From Thioalkalicoccus limnaeus (GTDB taxonomy: Bacteria; Pseudomonadota; Gammaproteobacteria; Chromatiales; Chromatiaceae), in contig NZ_JBDKXB010000016.1 in assembly GCF_041197575.1 (NCBI RefSeq), positions 1 through 64,000 on the forward strand: a DNA stretch of 64,000 nucleotides, given 5' to 3'. Under the pieces are notes generated by a model that had not been told where the DNA came from, did no database searches, and saw nothing but the letters and a program-made list of their open reading frames with translations. The position numbers and the translations under genes were made by a program. Position 1 is the stretch's first letter, and each line of letters starts with the position of its first letter. Of the stretch, positions 60,779 to 64,000 are shown one piece after another.

Positions 60779-63700
60779 ATGACGCTTTCATTGCCAGCAC
60801 TGACAGACCTTTCGGCCTGGCGCGACATGAATGCTGCCCGCTTCGCCGACGAGCAACAGTTACGAGACCGAGCAATCGACGCGATTGCCTTCGAGACCCC
60901 GGCTCGCGCCCGCGTCCTCGAGCGCGCCAGGGACTGGGTGCGCGCCGTGCGCCGTCGCGGCGACGGTGGCCTGCTGGATCGGTTCCTGGCCGAGTTCGGG
61001 CTTACCAGCCGCGAGGGCATCGCGCTGATGTGCCTAGCCGAGGCGGCCCTGCGCATCCCGGATGACGCCACACTCGACGAGCTGATCCGCGACAAGCTTG
61101 GCGGCATCGAATGGCGCGTCGGCGGTCAGAAAGGCGGCGGCTCGCTTTTCGTCAACGCCTCGACCTGGGCGCTGATGCTGACCGGCCGGCTGCTGGAACC
61201 GGACGACGACCCCGCCGACCCCGAAACCGGCCTGTTCGCGTCCCTGCGCCAGCGAATCCGGCGCGGCGGCGAGCCGCTGGTACGCCAAGCCATGCGGCAG
61301 GCGATGGCCATCCTAGGCCGCCAGTTCGTGATGGGCCGCGACATCGACGAGGCGCTCGCACGCAGCAAGAATGGCGACGAGGCCCGCTACCGGCATTCGT
61401 TCGACATGCTCGGGGAAGCGGCGCGCACGGCAGACGATGCCCAACGTTACTTCGAGCGCTACCAACACGCAATTGGTGTGGTTGGTCGCGCCGCGGCCGG
61501 TGCCGGGCCGATCGATGGCCCCGGTATCTCCATCAAGCTTTCTGCCCTGCATCCGCGCTTCGAGCCCGCGCAGTGGCCTCGGGTCCGCCCAGTGGTGGTC
61601 GCGCGCACGCTGGCGCTCGCGCGAGACGCCGCGCAGGCGAACATCGGCCTCACCATGGATGCGGAGGAGGCCAGCCGCCTCGATCTACAGCTCGACGTCC
61701 TGGCCGCCCTCTGCGCCGAGCCCGCGCTTACCGACTGGCAGGGCCTCGGCCTCGCGTTGCAGGCCTATCAGCGCCGTGCACTCGACGCCTGCACGCTCCT
61801 CGGCGAACTGGCCGATCGCCGTGGCCGCCGCTTGATGGTGCGCCTGGTCAAGGGTGCCTACTGGGATAGCGAGATCAAGCTCGCCCAGCAGCTTGGCCTG
61901 CCTGGCTATCCGGTATTCACCCGGAAGGTCAACACCGACCTCAACTTCCTCGCCTGTGCTCGACGCTTGTTCGACCTCGGCGAACGGGTCTATCCGCAGT
62001 TCGCGACCCACAACGCCCACAGCATCGCCGCGGTACTCGAGATGGCCGACGGCCGGCCCTTCGAGCTGCAGCGCTTGCACGGGATGGGGGAGGCTTTGCA
62101 TGCCGAGGTGCTCAAGCATACCGCCACCCCCTGCCGCGCCTATGACCCGGTCGGCAGCCACGACGAGCTCCTGCCTTACCTGGTGCGGCGCCTGCTCGAG
62201 AACGGCGCCAATAGCTCCTTCGTGCACCGCATCGCCGATGCAACCCAGCCGCTCGAGCAGGTCGTCACCGATCCGATCGAGGTCGCTGCGACCCAACACG
62301 ACGCACGGCATCCGCGCATCCCGGCACCGCGCGACCTGTATCGGCCCGATCGGGTCAATTCGGCCGGCCTCGACCTCGGCGACCCGGACGCGGTCGCAGC
62401 CCTGTATCGCGCCATGGATGCGGCCGACCACCATCAGGTCCTGCGCGTGCAGGACGCTACCCCAGCCCAGGTCAGCAGCGCCATCGCGGCCGCCGCGGAC
62501 GCCTTCCCGGCCTGGGATCTAACGCCCGCCGTTCGGCGGGCGCAGTGTCTCGAGACGGCCGCCGACCAGCTCGAGGCCCATCTCGGCGAACTGGTCGCGC
62601 TGTGCTGCCGCGAGGCCGGCAAATCGATTCCGGACGGTATCGCCGAGGTGCGTGAGGCCGCTGACTTCTGCCGCTACTATGCGGCTCGCGCCCGGGAGGC
62701 GTTCGCCGCACCGCTGGAGTTCCCCGGCCCCACCGGCGAGCGCAATCAGCTCTCGCTGCATGGCCGCGGGGTGTTCGTCTGCATCAGCCCGTGGAACTTT
62801 CCGCTTGCGATCTTCGTCGGCCAGGTCGCCGCCGCGCTCGCAGCCGGCAACACGGTGGTCGCCAAGCCGGCCGAGCAGACCCCGCTCATCGCCGCGCGGG
62901 CCGTCGAGCTGCTGCGCACCGCCGGCATCGCCGAAGCGGCGCTCCAGCTCGTCCCCGGTGATGGGCCAAGCGTCGGTGCGCCGCTGGTCGCGGACCCGCG
63001 CATCGCCGGCGTCGCCTTTACCGGCTCGGTCGCGACCGCCCGCGCCATCAACCGGCGGCTCGCCGAGCGCGACGGCCCGATCGTGCCGCTGATCGCGGAG
63101 ACCGGCGGCCAGAACGCGATGGTGGTCGACTCCTCGGCGCTACCCGAGCAGGTGATCACCGATGTGCTGCAATCGAGCTTTCAGAGCGCCGGACAGCGCT
63201 GCTCGGCGCTGCGGGTGCTCTTCATCCAGGAAGATGTCGCCGAGCGCATGCTGACCATGCTTGCGGGCGCGATGGCGGAGCTGCGGATCGGAGCTCCGTG
63301 GGACCTGGCAACCGACGTCGGGCCGGTGATCGACGCCGACGCGCAGCAGGCGCTCGCGGCCCACTGCGCGCGCATGGACCGCGAGGCCCGGCTGATCTAT
63401 CGCTGCCCGCTGCCGCCGGAAACCGCATCCGGCAGCTTCATCGCCCCGGTCGCCTATGAGATCGATGGCATCGAGCAGCTCGAGGATGAAGTGTTCGGAC
63501 CCGTGCCGCACGTCGTGCGCTATCGCGCCGACGCGCTCGACGAGGTCATCGCCGCGATCAACGGCACCGGCTTTGGCCTGACCTTCGGCGTGCACAGCCG
63601 TATCGACAGGCACATCAACCTGCTCACGGCTGCCGATCGTGCGGGCATCCGTGCGGGCAATCGCTATGTCAATCGCAACATGATCGGCGCCGTCGTCGGG

Positions 63701-63886
63701 GTGCAGCCGTTCGGTGGCGAAGGGCTCTCCGGGACCGGCCCCAAGGCCGGAGGCCCGCACTACCTCCCGCGCTTTGCGGTGGAGCGCGTGCGTTCGTTCA
63801 ACACGGCGGCCACCGGCGGCGACGCCGCGTTGCTATCGCTCGATGAAGACCCATCGTCGACTTCGCGCACCGAGGTCAGCGGCTGA
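60779..63886 (+). CDS. putA: Bifunctional proline dehydrogenase / P5C dehydrogenase
   Basis: PutA (1035 residues) oxidises proline to glutamate in two steps. The N-terminal domain and PRODH barrel (to about residue 430) include GPGISIKLSALHPRFE, MVRLVKGAYWDSEIK and the FAD-site THNAHSIAAVL. The aldehyde dehydrogenase (about 450-1010) has ISPWNFPLAIF, ETGGQNAMVVDSSALPEQV and the catalytic Cys in SAGQRCSALRVLF. The N-terminus lacks the ribbon-helix-helix repressor domain of E. coli PutA, so it is the non-regulatory type. Start ATG 60779; upstream lies the leftward antitoxin fragment. Confidence 0.96.
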   Translation: MTLSLPALTDLSAWRDMNAARFADEQQLRDRAIDAIAFETPARARVLERARDWVRAVRRRGDGGLLDRFLAEFGLTSREGIALMCLAEAALRIPDDATLDELIRDKLGGIEWRVGGQKGGGSLFVNASTWALMLTGRLLEPDDDPADPETGLFASLRQRIRRGGEPLVRQAMRQAMAILGRQFVMGRDIDEALARSKNGDEARYRHSFDMLGEAARTADDAQRYFERYQHAIGVVGRAAAGAGPIDGPGISIKLSALHPRFEPAQWPRVRPVVVARTLALARDAAQANIGLTMDAEEASRLDLQLDVLAALCAEPALTDWQGLGLALQAYQRRALDACTLLGELADRRGRRLMVRLVKGAYWDSEIKLAQQLGLPGYPVFTRKVNTDLNFLACARRLFDLGERVYPQFATHNAHSIAAVLEMADGRPFELQRLHGMGEALHAEVLKHTATPCRAYDPVGSHDELLPYLVRRLLENGANSSFVHRIADATQPLEQVVTDPIEVAATQHDARHPRIPAPRDLYRPDRVNSAGLDLGDPDAVAALYRAMDAADHHQVLRVQDATPAQVSSAIAAAADAFPAWDLTPAVRRAQCLETAADQLEAHLGELVALCCREAGKSIPDGIAEVREAADFCRYYAARAREAFAAPLEFPGPTGERNQLSLHGRGVFVCISPWNFPLAIFVGQVAAALAAGNTVVAKPAEQTPLIAARAVELLRTAGIAEAALQLVPGDGPSVGAPLVADPRIAGVAFTGSVATARAINRRLAERDGPIVPLIAETGGQNAMVVDSSALPEQVITDVLQSSFQSAGQRCSALRVLFIQEDVAERMLTMLAGAMAELRIGAPWDLATDVGPVIDADAQQALAAHCARMDREARLIYRCPLPPETASGSFIAPVAYEIDGIEQLEDEVFGPVPHVVRYRADALDEVIAAINGTGFGLTFGVHSRIDRHINLLTAADRAGIRAGNRYVNRNMIGAVVGVQPFGGEGLSGTGPKAGGPHYLPRFAVERVRSFNTAATGGDAALLSLDEDPSSTSRTEVSG

Positions 63887-63896
63887 CAATCTCCTG

Positions 63897-64000
63897 ATGA
63901 CCAACCACGTCCCTCTGCGGCTGACGCCGGAACAGGCCGCGCGGGTCCGGTTCGGAAGGCCTGATCCGTCCCCATCATTGACGGTGAGGTACGACCGAGC
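63897..64000 (+). CDS. Start of a possible downstream gene (partial)
   Basis: An open frame begins at ATG 63897, eleven bases after putA, and runs off the window: MTNHVPLRLTPEQAARVRFG then RPDPSPSLTVRYD. A CTCCTG precedes it, not a proper ribosome site. Too short to assign. Confidence 0.25.
   Translation, partial: MTNHVPLRLTPEQAARVRFGRPDPSPSLTVRYDR

Noticed and set aside
63760..63978. A 72-codon minus-strand frame at the right edge
   Set aside because: It overlaps the conserved end of putA in antisense and shows no motif.

Overview
The window is about 64 kb of GC-rich chromosome packed with housekeeping and accessory genes. No phage, insertion sequence, CRISPR array, rRNA or tRNA was seen. 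The protein families (LapB-PyrF, DUF3422, DUF3683 dehydrogenase, HrpB, a gyrA-serC-pheA-hisC-tyrA run, an N-acetylglutaminylglutamine trio) point to a gammaproteobacterium, probably of the Chromatiales (purple sulfur type). That placement is inferred from gene content only.

Layout. 0-0.8 kb: the tail of a putative glycerate kinase converging on folE. 0.9-5.6 kb: a three-gene operon for the osmoprotectant dipeptide N-acetylglutaminylglutamine amide (asnO-like amidotransferase, GNAT/ATP-grasp ligase, M42 hydrolase). 5.7-8.3 kb: GTP-dependent PEP carboxykinase and two small membrane proteins on the other strand. 8.5-13.9 kb: a leftward efflux operon (membrane fusion protein, RND pump, membrane-anchored propeller-like protein). 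14-20 kb: a PBP1A-type murein synthase, an ArsR-family repressor, HrpB and a small membrane protein. 20-30.5 kb: mannose-1-phosphate guanylyltransferase, an NmrA-like protein, YchF, an HPF-like ribosome factor, a DMT transporter, MepA with an orphan HPt protein, CysM and RlmD.

30.6-39.3 kb: a 59-residue protein, then gyrA and a serine/aromatic/histidine operon (serC, serA, pheA, hisC, tyrA). The genes that often follow in related bacteria (aroA, cmk, rpsA, ihfB, lapA) are absent. Their place is taken by an MgtC C-terminal-domain protein, MgtE, a PilZ protein and two unknown proteins, after which lapB-pyrF-galU-phoU resume (44.3-48.3 kb). 48.5-53.3 kb: an SMR transporter, a giant flavin/iron-sulfur dehydrogenase and a broken cysteine-rich small gene. 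53.3-58.7 kb: an exported Pcm, a MoxR-like ATPase with a decayed Walker B, BatD and a DUF3422 protein. 58.8-64 kb: an unusual helix-turn-helix/ferredoxin/reductase fusion facing a decayed cytochrome c gene, a truncated Phd/YefM antitoxin and PutA.

No complete new multi-gene system is evident. The best candidates for follow-up are the HTH-ferredoxin-reductase fusion beside the cytochrome c remnant, the MoxR-like/BatD pair that lacks its usual partners, and the MgtC-domain/MgtE pair placed in a rearranged locus. Many long open frames on the opposite strand of these genes are by-products of high GC and were left out.
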